The position numbers and the translations under genes were made by a program. DNA of 64,000 bases from Bactrocera neohumeralis. Its lineage: Eukaryota; Arthropoda; Insecta; Diptera; Tephritidae. The stretch covers positions 3,410,001-3,474,000 of the forward strand of contig NC_065921.1 in assembly GCF_024586455.1 (NCBI RefSeq), read 5' to 3'. Below are positions 13,450 through 25,141 of the stretch, in pieces. The notes under the pieces are model-generated. The model was given only the letters and a program-made list of their open reading frames with translations, ran no database searches and was not told the origin of the DNA. Within the stretch, counting starts at the first letter, position 1. The number at the start of each line of letters is the position of its first letter.

Positions 13450-13690
13450 TTATTAATGCCCCTTAACGAAGTCAACAACTCTAAATCTCAAGGGCTTTGG
13501 AAGGGTTGTTGACTCCCCAAAAGAAAATAAACTCCAAATAGGTCGTTGACTAAAGGTAAGGAAAAACGATATTATTCTCGGGAACGGGTGTTTGACTTCG
13601 CTAAATGCTACTAACCTCGAAATGGGTTGTTGATTTCACTTCAGAATGGCCTGTTAACTTCGCTTAATGGGTTTGACTCAGCTAAACACG
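13450..13690. repeat. Degenerate tandem array, GGGTTGTTGACTTCGCTAAA-like unit
   Basis: Successive imperfect copies of a short phrase occur at about 13460 (cgaagtcaacaactc, inverted), 13503 (gggttgttgactcc), 13541 (ggtcgttgacta), 13586 (gggtgtttgacttcgctaaa), 13624 (gggttgttgatttcac), 13648 (gcctgttaacttcgctta) and 13669 (gggtttgactcagctaaa). Spacing runs from about 20 to 45 bp, so this is an old minisatellite or a locally expanded repeat. It shows no coding signal. Confidence 0.6.
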
Positions 13691-16600
13691 TTAAAATCAC
13701 GAATAAATTAAAATGTGTTCATCTTTCCTATAAAGAGAGGTTATCGTGAGATCCAGATATTACAAAGCGTCATTATCAGCATTTCGTAAAAGCCTGTTAT
13801 CACTAATAATCTCTTTTTTGGCAATTTGCAGTTAGTAGCATGTGTAACGACCTTCTTTCATGAGTGACTCCAATCTCCCAATCAGTTGTCGTAATGCAAT
13901 TGAAGCTGGTACTGCATCGCGTTCAACTGCGCTTGAGCTTACTATGTAATTGAGTATTTGTCTAAATGCTATCGATACTCTCATTCACGCTGATGACTTT
14001 TCGCTGGCAAAGGATACTCAATCGCTGGAATTGCAGTGTATTCTTTGCAATCGGACTGCCAATGTTTGTGGCGTTTTATTTGTATAATGATTCAATTGTA
14101 ATCCTGCTAATTAGACGACACTTTGACGTTGTTGTAACAGCCATACTGAGCGCGACACATAATAACAAGATTGCAATGAAGCGAAATATAGGAAGCGCTA
14201 ATGAATAGCAACTTAACTAAATGGTGCCGAGTACATACACGAGCACATGCATACACCCATGCGGGGGCGGGCGAACCATTTTAGCTGGAAATTTGTTGCA
14301 TTGCACAAGGTCAGCCGAAGCCAGCGTGGCGACCAAAGGATGCGAGCAATTATTATTTTTCTCGCTTCCAACGACAAACAGTTCACATTCGCCCGACCGA
14401 GTGGGTGTGTGTGTGTGTGGCTGTGTAAATATATCAATTAGCATTGAGCTGTTTCGATGGAGTAGAAACTGACCAAATGTGGAGCTGATACTTTACTAGC
14501 CCTAGACTACTTCTGAAGAAACTACGTACTGTTTGTTTTTGAAAATTTTATGAAAAACAAAAATGGTTTGAAATAAGAATAATAACAGATATTTTCATGG
14601 TGGTCGTTTGGGTTAAGTAATTTATAAAGACTGACCTATACGGCGGAGACCACATTCGGACATTTGTGGACCGCTCATTTGAGATACCGAAATCCTTTTA
14701 ATATGGCTCGCTCAATGGATGATAAAGATGTGAAGCTTTGGTTTTTAATTACAGTCTTCCAAAAGCTGGACCGTCTGGAAAAAGTACAAAGATGATTTCA
14801 CCACGCTTTCATCCAAACAATTTTAACAAGCAGAGTAGAATTGCTAGACTGACCGCTTCAATGTCGGGTTAAACCTCCAAGTCCGAATGAGTTGCTCATG
14901 TTTAAATAAATATGTATGGGCAAAGAGTGAACCTCAGCTGGGATGCAGCGGAGCAAAAACAGAACTATAAAACTGAAAGTTTTTCAAAGCGATTAAAAAC
15001 AAGAAGTAATAAAAAACAGAAATGAAGTAAGGAGATAACAAATACAAAAGGGCGTAAGTCGATATAAAACAAAATAGCGAGAAGTCCGAATTGTATCACA
15101 ACAAATTTTCCAATTACGATACAACAATGTATGCGGATATACCTACATACATTCACATGTCTTCAGCTGTGGCTTGCAGGAAATTTTGAGAGCAGCCAGT
15201 GAGTCTAAGGCAATGGAAGTCAGAACAAAGCGGCAACATTTAAAGTAGTGAAAATAGTTGCAAATGAAAATAAGTTCTTAATAAATTAGTCTACCAAGTC
15301 AACATACGTTCCTATAAAGTATTTTTACCATATGCTACCGTTGTCAGTCTTCGATTCACAATTTCCTTGTCCGTTATCTTTGGGAGCTCGTTATCTCCTG
15401 TAAATTTTTTTTCCTTAGAAGGAATTTGAATTTAATACAAAATAGTAAGCGGTATAATGCCATGAGGTCACTAGTCCATCTGTTCGGGTGGTTTATTTCG
15501 TTCGATTCGCTACTCTCTAAACATTCGGCGAATCGGTAGTATAATGTGTAAGCGTTCATAAAATCTCATAATGTAAAGCTGTAGAAATATAATGCATAGC
15601 AATTCTCTCTTTAAGCATCAAAATCATTTCTAGGTCATTGCGTAATCATACACACTTCCGCCTGCGGGTCTACTGGGCACTTTCTTTGTTGCACATCGCA
15701 ATATTTCCACTCCATGTATGGTGCATATGTTGCAGACACTTGTGTGTTTATTCTTTTAGCTTTTTAACGAATTTGCTGTTGTTTTCTGTTGCTGCTTTCT
15801 TATTTTCGTTATTTGTTTTCATCATTTTCATTTTTAGAAAATTGCACTTAATTGAAATGCTTTGTCGAGTGTAAGACAAAGGCGGATTTGGGTGTAATGG
15901 AAATTAGAAAAGCGAAAGGCAAACGGAGATAAGCAGATATTTTGAGCGTCTCTCTCTCTTTAAACATTGCCTTTAATACTCTTTATAGCAATTTAATTAA
16001 TTTGTTGGCAATTTTAATAATGATAAAGGATTTTTCATTAATAATGACAAAGAACATACAGAAAAATTTCGCCTCTTGTAGCTACATATAGCGCTGTAAA
16101 GCCAGTTCCAGCTTATTTGTGCAATTATTAGCTGATTCAGGGTTGCTTAATACGAAGCAGTCGAACATTAGTTCTCCACGAAATTTAGATGAATAGTATT
16201 GTAGTGGATAAGCTTTTAGAGAGATGACAGCCAAGTTAGTCGCACTTAAGTACCATGTGATAAACAATACTTCGCGGTGACCTTCCATGTAAGATAAAGG
16301 ATTTACAAGCATTCACAGTTTAATTATTTAAAATAATTTTTTACCAGAATAAGAAATATTTTCCACATATGTCCATTTGTAATGACTAAACCTATTGCCA
16401 CTCTCCGTGTATGGCTTAATTGCTTTTATTGTGAAAAAGGCCGAAAATTTGCTCTCCTACATACATACACACACATACACATATAATAATATAAAAATAT
16501 AATATATAGACGTATGCTTTGCAGCCTTTTTCCAACTCTCCTAATGACCGATAGACATATGCCGTTAGGCAGCTTTAGGTCGTTGAAATTTTATTCAATG

Positions 16601-17170
16601 TTGCCTGATGACATATTTCACTTGCCTTCTAATAAAAGGGTAGTTCTTGCTATAATTGCTCAACGCTGCTGTCGTTGGCGTAGCCGAGAAAAAGTAGTGA
16701 GCCTGTGACATGCTGACATGCTGAGCACTCTTCTGCCATTAGTGCTCATTTAAAATGCCAATGTGTAGCCAGTCAAAAAAGGCAAAAATTTATCCTTTCT
16801 CTGCCATTTGACATATTTATTTCATTTTAATATTTTTGTTAACAAAATCACAAAATCACAAAACGCACTAATACCTTTCTTTTTGTGGCAAAGAATGGGG
16901 GTATCAAGCTGTTTCATATTTGTTTACTGCTTAGACAAAGCACGATAATGGTGCTATCATTTTACTTAAATAAATATGGTGTTGTGCTATTAAAGTGTAG
17001 AGACAGTATAGAGGGTTCTGCGTGAGATGTTTTTTCGGTTAGGGTAGTATACAAGTATGTAGAGGCACGTACTGTTTTCTCTAAACACCCTTAAGCCTTA
17101 GCGTACCCTGAACAGCGGAGAACGCAAATAATTTTTTTTTTGATCTATTGAGAAAGGTTTCTTGTAATGG
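13691..17170. other. Intergenic with short TG repeat, no gene seen
   Basis: No supportable gene. A short (TG)n tract lies at 14405-14420. ORFs on both strands at 14213-14472 are antisense shadows of this simple sequence. The segment 15638-15874 encodes a very hydrophobic chance ORF. Confidence 0.5.
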
Positions 17171-18400
17171 GTGATCCAAGTACTATAGGTACTTTTTAAC
17201 ATTACTTTTTCAAAATCCTTTTTTTTGACAGATCACACGTGAGTTGTGTCAGGCTGTTTTGTTATTTTTTTTTAGTATTGTTTGGCATTTCATCATGGAT
17301 AAGCTTCACAAATCGTTCAACTTTATTGGGAAAGTTCATGTTCGGCCTTCTGTACCTACCATTCGCAACACCATCTCACATCTTGAGACCCAGCATTCAT
17401 TATTGGCTAATAAACGACCGAAGAGACTACGTCCAGCACGTAGGAAAGAAAATATAGCAGCCATAGCTGAGAGTCTACGCGAAGACCGTGGGGAGTCGAT
17501 TCAACGCCATTTGCAGCAACTTGGATGACGAATAGAAAGGCACAGCGTATTTAAGTCGAGATCTTAAATTGGAAGCGCACAGATTCAGCTTGTGCAAGAT
17601 CTGAAGCTGCTCGTCTTTCCTAAGCAACATCGTTTTGTTCTATTGGTTTTTGAAAAGTTACAAGAAGATCCAACGTTTTCGAGCCAAATTTTGTTCAGTG
17701 ATGAGGTCCATTTCCGGCTCATTGGGTATATAAAGAAGCAATTGGGACAAAGAGCAATTTGAAAAGATTCAAGAGCTGCCATTTTATCCAGAAAAAAGAA
17801 AAATAACGGTTTAGTCTGGTTTGTGGACCAGTGGAATCATTGGTCAATATTTCTTCAAAAATGATGCCGTTGTGAACGTAACCATCAACCCCGACCGTTA
17901 TCACGCCATGATAACCGACTATTTGATGCTTGAAATTGAAGCTCGTAATCTCGGCGAGATTTAGTTTTAACAAAACGGCGCCACTTTCCACACATCTCAT
18001 CAATCATTGGATTTATTAAGAGAACACTTCTGTGAGAAGATAATTTCACGCATTGGGCCGGTAGTGCAACATCACACTGTTAGACTTTGTTCTGCAGGGA
18101 TATTTAAAGTCTAAATCTATGCGGACAATTCTACTTCGATTCAGGTCTTGGAGCAAAACATCACGCATCATTCGCCAGTTACCATTCGAATTACTCGAAT
18201 GAGTCAACGAAAATTTTATTCGACGGATGGACCATCTGAGTCGTAGCAGCGGCCAACATTTGAAAGAGATAATCTTCAAAAACTAAATGCCAAAGAATGT
18301 TTTTTCGAATGACAACAAATATTTCCTATTAAATTTGAAGATTCTGTGTTTTTCTTTAAAAAAATACGGAACTTCGAAAACGATCACTTTTTATATTATC
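17171..18400 (+). mobile_element. Tc1/mariner-superfamily element, near full length, decayed
   Basis: An insect transposase pseudogene. The N-terminus begins at 17295 (MDKLHKSFNFIGKVHVRPSV) and continues TIRNTISHLETQ, then KENIAAIAESLREDRGESIQ (DNA-binding half). Further on come QEDPTFSSQILFSDEVHF-like sequence near 17660-17710 (first Asp, SDE.HF), the second-Asp motif near 17965-17985 reading QQNGATFHTS, and a C-terminus near 18240-18290 ending in HLKEIIFKN. The second catalytic Asp is Asn (AAC at 17974-17976). Many stops and a loss before the third-Asp region show inactivity. A possible short TIR is gtgatc at 17171 against gatcac near 18384. The element at 35380 and the one at 47470 belong to the same broad group. 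Confidence 0.85.
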
Positions 18401-19980
18401 TGCCACTTAGCAACATAAAATGTTGAAAACCAAATACTGTCAGTTTTGGTACAAGCTATTATAAAACTTTGCTCGGAGAACGGTTTAAAATTTTTAACCT
18501 TTAATAAATCGAACTGCTAACTGTCATGCTTTGGAGTACTTTGAAAATGTATAGAATCCAATGATCATAGCTTTTTCTATTTATTATCGATTTTAAACCG
18601 AAAATTTTCAGGAATGTAACATTTTTGTTGTATGCTCCAACCTAGAGCATGATATTAAGAGTGCTAACGAAGAGTATTCTGCTCAAACTTCCTTAAACGC
18701 TTTGATGTTTTGTAGCCTTAGATCTATCTAATTGAATTTTACATTTTGATTTTGGCTTCACTTTGCAAGCCATTCTACTACGCTTTCAGATTTACGTGAC
18801 CAAGACTTATCAATTTTTAATACAGTAAGCCATTCAAATCCATAAAAGCGGCTTGTGGTACTATTGACAGTTCTCAAGAAAGGACAGCTTGGCGATTACA
18901 TATTACAAGTATATTTCTTTGATAGTTTCTTCTAGTCAAAAACAGTTTAAACATTCTGAAACCCGTAGTGTGTTCTTATAATAAACAAACCGTGATAAAG
19001 GTAGACAAGACTTAATGCTGAAGGACAGCAAAGTGCTGAATTTTTAAACAATCAAAAATGGCGTAAAAACCGCAAATCTAAAAAATTCATCAACAGAGTC
19101 TGTCAGACGAAGGTTCACTGCTAAATTGATTAAACGCAACACCAACCAAACCAATTTACCTACAAAAACACACAAATGTGCTTCCACTCAAATACTTTAT
19201 TTTCAGATAATTATACACAAAAATATTTCCGAAACAAAATAAAATAACAGAATTTTCGGTTATTTTAATTGCGCGCTCGTTCGGTGTGGGCGAATAAAAT
19301 ACACCATTTAAATATAATAACAGCCAAATTACAGAGTTTAACCCTTTCGGTGTATTATCTTACACTCACATGAGCAACTGTGCGCTCTTTGTTAATTTCG
19401 GTTAATTTGGGGGTACCGTTATATTTTTAATAGAGAGTGAACCCAGCAATTCACCATATTTTATTGCATGTTAAATCATCATCAGAATACCGCTATGATT
19501 GAGGCGAAGGTAGGTGCTTGCTATGGCTGATATATGAACGAGCGATTTAGAGAGATCAGGCCCTCTAGGAATACTCGATCTGCAGAGTAATTTTATGATG
19601 TGGAGAAATGCTATTTGCATAATTTAAGTTATCATCAGCTTTATTTCCAGAAGATGTTCAAAAGAGGCTCTTATGGATGAGAAAACAAGAAATGGACAAA
19701 ATGTTCCAGAATGAAGTTGTTCCAGAATGCAGAAGCTTTAAAGATGTCAAGGGAATGCGTTAGACTCATTGTTCCTAAATATTGAAAATTTAATGAATTG
19801 AGCTTCAACCCAACCACACCACATTATCCGGCTCAGCCCTCCATTGACTTCCTATGTTTCCAGACCTGAAGACAATTTTTGCTGTAAAAAAATTTAACAT
19901 TAACGGTTAATGCCAAGTTGAGACCCTCGTGAAGCACTCATTCGACTCTGAAAGATTAAGTACCAATAATAATTATTTTC
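18401..19980. other. Intergenic, no gene seen
   Basis: AT-rich DNA without open frames above about 60 codons and without recognised repeats. Confidence 0.5.
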
Positions 19981-20095
19981 TTGTTGTTGTTGTTGTAGCG
20001 GCAGAAATCTGTCGAGTTGACAGTACTTGGTCGGATAAAAATTTTTTCAGGTTACGTAGACCCGACTGTCGTGGGAACGGCGCATTCTTTTGATA
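19981..20095 (+). repeat. Dispersed repeat fragment with TTG tract
   Basis: A (TTG)5 run leads into gtagcggcaga, then agttgacagtacttggtcgg and ggttacgtagacccgactg. From memory this phrase order recurs at many sites in fly genomes as a dispersed repeat. I cannot assign its class from this fragment. Confidence 0.4.
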
Positions 20096-21849
20096 TTTCC
20101 TGCGGTTCTCCTTTCCAACGGTGCTCTGACGCAATTACTCTACCTCTCAACTCAAAAACTTTCCGACTTGTTCGTGTTTCCCTGCAGGGTGCCTACAATT
20201 TTGGAAAACGTAGAGTCCTTTTCGGACTGATTTATGTATATCCCGGCAACGGAAAGTTGTAGCCCCATCATTGTTCGTCGCGAAAAACCTAGCACACTTT
20301 TAGCGGCCCACATATGTGCGTACATATGGAACCTGGCAGTGAATGTGTGTACTTAATGGACTTGTGCTTATCATTAATGGCACAAATAATTATATAAAAG
20401 AGCGCAGCGATTAATTACTTCAAAAAGCGGGCGAGTGTGGTCGGGGAAGAATTTCGGCTACTTTTATGTATGTGCAAATTGCGAGGCTTGCGAGCGTAGT
20501 TATGAGCCTAAGTTGTGGTGGAGTGCACATTCTAAAGTTATGTGCTCCAGACAATTATTCTGATGTTTCCACAACTGCGTGCGAACCATTTTAATTATCG
20601 CCATAGAGAGAAGCTATTCTTTATGAGAGTCGTAAACTTTTTTCGGAGAATTTCGTGGTCTAAAAAATAATGACGAGAAATAAACAAAATGTCGTGGAAC
20701 TATTCTAAATTTATAGTAAAACTGGCACTTTGCGCGCAATTCGCAATTTCCTTATAAAATCAGCAGCGAACGAGCGCATATTTGTCGCCATAATTTTAGC
20801 CGGATATTTCGCGTTATTCCGTTATTCACTGGAACCGCATAAGTGCTGGCACCGTTGCACATCAGCACAAACACACGGGTCTACGGGAGTGTGTGTGAGT
20901 GGAAGCGGCATGTCGAAGCTGCCACAGGTTTCAGCCCCCTTGCGTGCTGCGGAAAAGTGTTCATATTTTTATGCAACGCTAACATTTTTATACTCGCTGC
21001 CAACAGATTTTCCCCGTTATTTTTAAACATCACAAGCAGCAACAACAACAACAACAACATGAACGGAAAGCCATTAGCAAAGCGAAATGCAACAGACACT
21101 GCGCTGACAAAATCAGAAACTGAAAGCGCGCGGTAAAAATGAAGGAAAACCAAAACAGAAACAAAAGCAATAACAATAACCAGCTAGTGATGGCAACAAT
21201 GACACTGGCGTGTTCGTCAAATGCAACATTTGCCGCTGACAATGGCGACATTAAAAATATTGGAGCTGGCGTTTAGTCTTGTTGTTCGTGTGTTCGCTTA
21301 AACGTTTTGCCGTTTAAAAAGAAATATGCGGGCGTAAAAGAGCAAATGCGCGGCAGATGCAGATGCGGCGGTGGATGGATGGCAATTTGTGTAAAATGGG
21401 CAATATAACGGCGAACGTGCTAAGGATGGACGTGAAAAGGAAGGAGATTTGAGTAAACGACATAAGAATAACGGTATTATGAAGCGTAATCTATTAACGC
21501 TGTTACCGCGTAGATAACGGCAAACCGCAGTTCGCCAGCTCAAAACCTAAAATAGATGGACATCTGGCAAAAAGCTCTGTCATCGGCGAGCTTAAAGCTG
21601 CACTGACACAACTTCGTTGAGACGACAAAAAATGGTTCTGGCTATAAAATAATAATAAATTGGTAAGAGGAGTTCTATAAGTTTTGAACAGATTTCAGAT
21701 TAGTCGGTCGTTAGCAGTTTGCGTCCTCACGAACAGCTTCAATTATTTCATATTTCTTAGTTATAGATGAAATAAATTTTACTGCCGAGGTGTACCTCTT
21801 CGGACCTCTAAAGTTCAGTACAGTCTAGTGAGCCACAATAAGCTTAAAG
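20096..21849. other. Intergenic with CAA tract, no gene seen
   Basis: No gene supported. A (CAA)n tract lies at 21039-21060. ORFs at 20730-21251 on both strands cross this tract and are antisense to each other; none shows a family motif. Confidence 0.5.
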
Positions 21850-22501
21850 AGCTCTTACCAGTTCCCATTCCATGCTTGTCCAAGCAAGCTCAACAGGCTT
21901 ACACTTTGTTGCAATATCACTTTGGCCGGCACCCAAACCAGTCTAATGATAAAATAATTCGAAGCTAGAGATAAGGAGTGTAGACATTCTTTCACCAGTT
22001 TCGAGCGCATTGTCAGCGTACTCCAGGCTAATGTCACTCTCCTACTATCGGAGTGGATAGTGACTACTCTGACGAAGGTTGCGCTTCGTAGCGGTAGATC
22101 TATTGCCACCACCCCTTGGAAGAAGTTGCAGTGGCCAGGAAGCCCAACATTGGAAGTGATGGAAAGTTATTGATTGTGTCCCCCTCCACCAATCCTCCCC
22201 GAAAGCTTTGCTCCATCTGAAAAATAAACTCACCTCTCCTATACTCCTGCGAGACCTTCCTTCCATGCCTCTCATAAAGGTAAATGAGACAGCTAGGGCC
22301 AGGTTGATCGACCTAGTAGCCCAAGTATTTTTTGGGTGAAATCAAAGTGGGCGCGAATTTAAGAGTGCTTAGTCTCTCAGTCATTAAGTATCCAGGTTCT
22401 TTGAGTCTAAGTTTAGCTATACGCAACAAGATCTTTAGTGCCATAGTTGGTTCGGTTCGTAAAGCACCACAAGTGCTGATGAAAGCCCACTGACCCTTCA
22501 T
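21850..22501 (-). mobile_element. LINE fragment: RT-RNase H linker and RNase H, decayed, minus strand
   Basis: On the minus strand, near 22410-22500, the frame reads WAFISTCGALRTEPTMALKI, the conserved GA.RTTPT.AL motif just after reverse transcriptase in jockey/R1/LOA-type elements. Further down, near 21890-22060, it reads IHSDSRRVTLAWSTL and IIRLVWVPAKV, which match the D-S and LVWVPGH motifs of RNase H. The usual Gly-His of the latter is lost, and the frame shifts several times. The element is interrupted at 22502 by an A-tract that ends another sequence block. Confidence 0.75.
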
Positions 22502-22954
22502 CTTTTTTTTTTAATTTTGTTTCGAACTCCTTGAATATCAGGTCTTGAGTTTCTTGTGCGTGTTCGTTATATGTATATTTATATTCTATTTAGTTTTTAC
22601 CTTGGGGTTCCTGATGACAAAACTACTTTGTTCAAAGCTTGTTGGTCCGTGTGTCGTGTAAATATATTCGCCATCTACGAAAGAAAATGCGTTTTGGTTT
22701 GAAGGACTGATGGTGACCTTAGAAGCATTAACAGGCTTGCTTGAGGTCGAGTGGTAGTCTGTTTCGACGACGGCGGGGTCTACGTTCAACTCGGCAGCAT
22801 TACTCAGGGCCCGCGTGCCACAGATATTTTCCTGGAGAATTTCTGTGGATCGATGAGAGAAGGGAAGATATGTCTGAATAATTCTTATTTTCAGCGTTCG
22901 ATGCGTGTTAAGGCGGCCCTGCGTGTCACTATCGGCACACAAAAAACGCTTCAC
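22502..22954 (-). pseudogene. Unidentified 122-codon ORF with A-rich tail, possible retrocopy
   Basis: On the minus strand an ATG-initiated frame runs from 22954 to a stop at 22586. About 75 bp later it meets an A-rich tract (AAAATT then a run of A, 22502-22515) placed like a poly(A) tail, directly against the LINE fragment. The protein is Ser/Thr-rich with no transmembrane segment, and I recognise no domain. Upstream (22955-23030) the sequence keeps a coding-like texture in another frame, as if frameshifted. It may be a processed retrocopy, part of a LINE ORF1 or chance. Confidence 0.3.
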
Positions 22955-24559
22955 AATTTAGCTGACCGAACCGAACTCTTAAGCCTCTGCTTATCTGAAT
23001 TGCCATATATCGTCTCGTAAACCACTTTAATGGCAACCCGCTTAGGAAGAAGCTGCCACTGAAAACCCATTACCATTACCAGTTATACATTTATTACCGT
23101 AAATATTCAATTCACTATAGTGAACATCATTATTTATAAGCGTTGTCATAAACTTTCGAAGCACTCGAACCACACACTGTCGGCATGTGCACGGCACCCC
23201 GCTGGCTCACACCGACAACACCTGCGACCCGGCGCGAGTTAAAATCAAATTCAATTTGCGTTTAAAATTTTCATTTTCAATTCATAACTCAGCTGAAGGT
23301 TATTAACCCTCCGTCGGCATGAGTATCTTGTTTAGCGGAATTTATGATCAACGCGCGCACACTCACACCTCTTTCGCGTTGGTATGGCGGAAGCCGGCAC
23401 TCGCCTTTTGACTTTTGACCCTCCTTTGTGGGGTTACGTTTGCGTGTGCGAGTGCATAGTTATTATTTTATTATTATTAATGGCCATTTGGCGTCAAAGT
23501 GTTTTGCAATTTATGATAATGAAGGCATTTATGGACCACTTATAAATCCAGAAGCGACACAGACACACACCCGAATCAACGAGCGCGCGCTTACACAAAT
23601 AGGTTTTGTTATCGACTCGAAGATTGAAAATGTGACAGGATTACCAGCGAGGCACATAAATGAAAGGAGTAAAAGCGTCTTTTGTTACTTTATTTGAATT
23701 CATCTTCATTGCTGCGCTTCTTAGCGGCGATTTGATGTGCTGAGTCTTGCTTTGTTTGCGTGTCACAAGTGTCGCGTTATCATAAATTTTCGCTTCGTAC
23801 ATAGTCACACACACATACATATGTGCATTTCATCTTTATGGGTTTGATTCTACGATAAATCGTCAAATTTGAATTTGTGTGGACCATGCAGATTTCAGAC
23901 GATTCTGATTTTTGTTTGCGTACGAGAAGTGTGAATACTAAGAATGCGAAAAAGATGCATTTGAAAGTTTATACTCCGCCAATGGAATATTATAATTCAG
24001 CCAAAATGTAGGCAACATATTTGGTTTTGTATACTTTTCGACGTCTCAAATAGTTAGGATAATTGGGTTTATCGAGAGCTAATACCGAAACATGAACGTT
24101 AGCGGAAAGAGCGATTGTAACAACAATAATTTGTAAGCATTAAAGCTTCAGTAGTGGTTTTACGAGATATCAGTGTGATTACCACTAGATACAACCTACA
24201 TTTTTGGTACATTGTTCACTTATCTGTGACTAGAACCAATATACACTACATTATGCTCATATATGTGGATCTATTTGAGGTGGACTTCATTATTTTAGTT
24301 ATATGGAACTTATGGGAAGGTGTAGACTGATTTCAGCTATTTTCAGGAACAATCAGCATATCTCAGATTGCGATCGATAAATATATTGTAAGGTTAACGG
24401 ATGGAGGGAGTTCCTCACTTTCTGTACATTGTGTCTAGTAAAGGTAATTTATGGCGTCATTATTTAAAAAGTTACCTTACCTTATTAGTTTTACAAAATG
24501 TCAATATAAGCGATATTTCCGGTCTTTCATAAAGATATATTCAAATATAATTAAGGTTC
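22955..24559. other. Intergenic, no gene seen
   Basis: No recognised gene. The segment 23150-23600 is more GC-rich and contains short CACACA runs. Its open frames show no motif. Confidence 0.5.
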
Positions 24560-25141
24560 AATGGCGTAATCTACTTATTCACCGATGGATCAACAGTTTC
24601 ACAGAAACATGAACAGGAGGAGGTTTCTTTTTAAACTAAGTGGCTATAATTTAGACTTTCAGTCCGAAATTGTGGAAATAACAGAAGGTACCAAGTGGGC
24701 TTCTGATCAAACTATGAAGTCTATAAATCTTTTAGTGGACAGCTAAGCGGCAATTAAGGCTGCCTGTAGTGCCAATACTAAGTCTCAAGGTTTTGCGAGC
24801 AGAGAACAGCTAGATTCTCAGGAGGTAACTCGGTTAACATCATCTTTGTACTCGGTCATATGGGAACAGAAGGAAATGAAAAGGCGGACGAGCTAGTCCA
24901 GTCCAGCTAGACAGCTGGAGACACAAGCAACAGAGTGCTTACCACAAAGTTTCTTTGGGTTAGTATTGATGATGAATAGATCAAAAAGCTCCTACTTCTA
25001 GGCAAAACAGAGCTTAGTAATATTGTGAGGGTCATCACAGGACACCTACCCTTAAGATCGCTGCAGAGAATGGGAAAAGTGGATTAGGCGGAATGCAGAA
25101 CCTGCGCGGAGGATGATGGTACGGTGAAACATTATTAAGAC
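24560..25141 (+). mobile_element. LINE fragment: RNase H and C-terminal segment, plus strand
   Basis: Near 24575 the frame reads IFTDGSTVSQKH (RNase H first-Asp motif TDGS). It continues with FQSEIVEI (position of the catalytic Glu) and LLVDS followed by a stop and AAIKAAC (second Asp, normally DSQAAI). Then come VLGHMGTEGNEKADELV near 24850 (normally VPGH.G..GNE.ADELA), VRVITGHLPLRSLQRMG near 25030 and CRTCAEDDGTVKHY near 25100, the C-terminal zinc-like region. Frameshifts and stops are present throughout. The order and motifs identify an R1/jockey/LOA-type ORF2 end. Confidence 0.85.

Noticed and set aside
14640..14900. Possible LTR-retrotransposon gag-like frame (ARSMDDKDVKLWF...)
   Set aside because: Only one short frame with no zinc knuckle, protease or LTR nearby. 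The resemblance is too weak.
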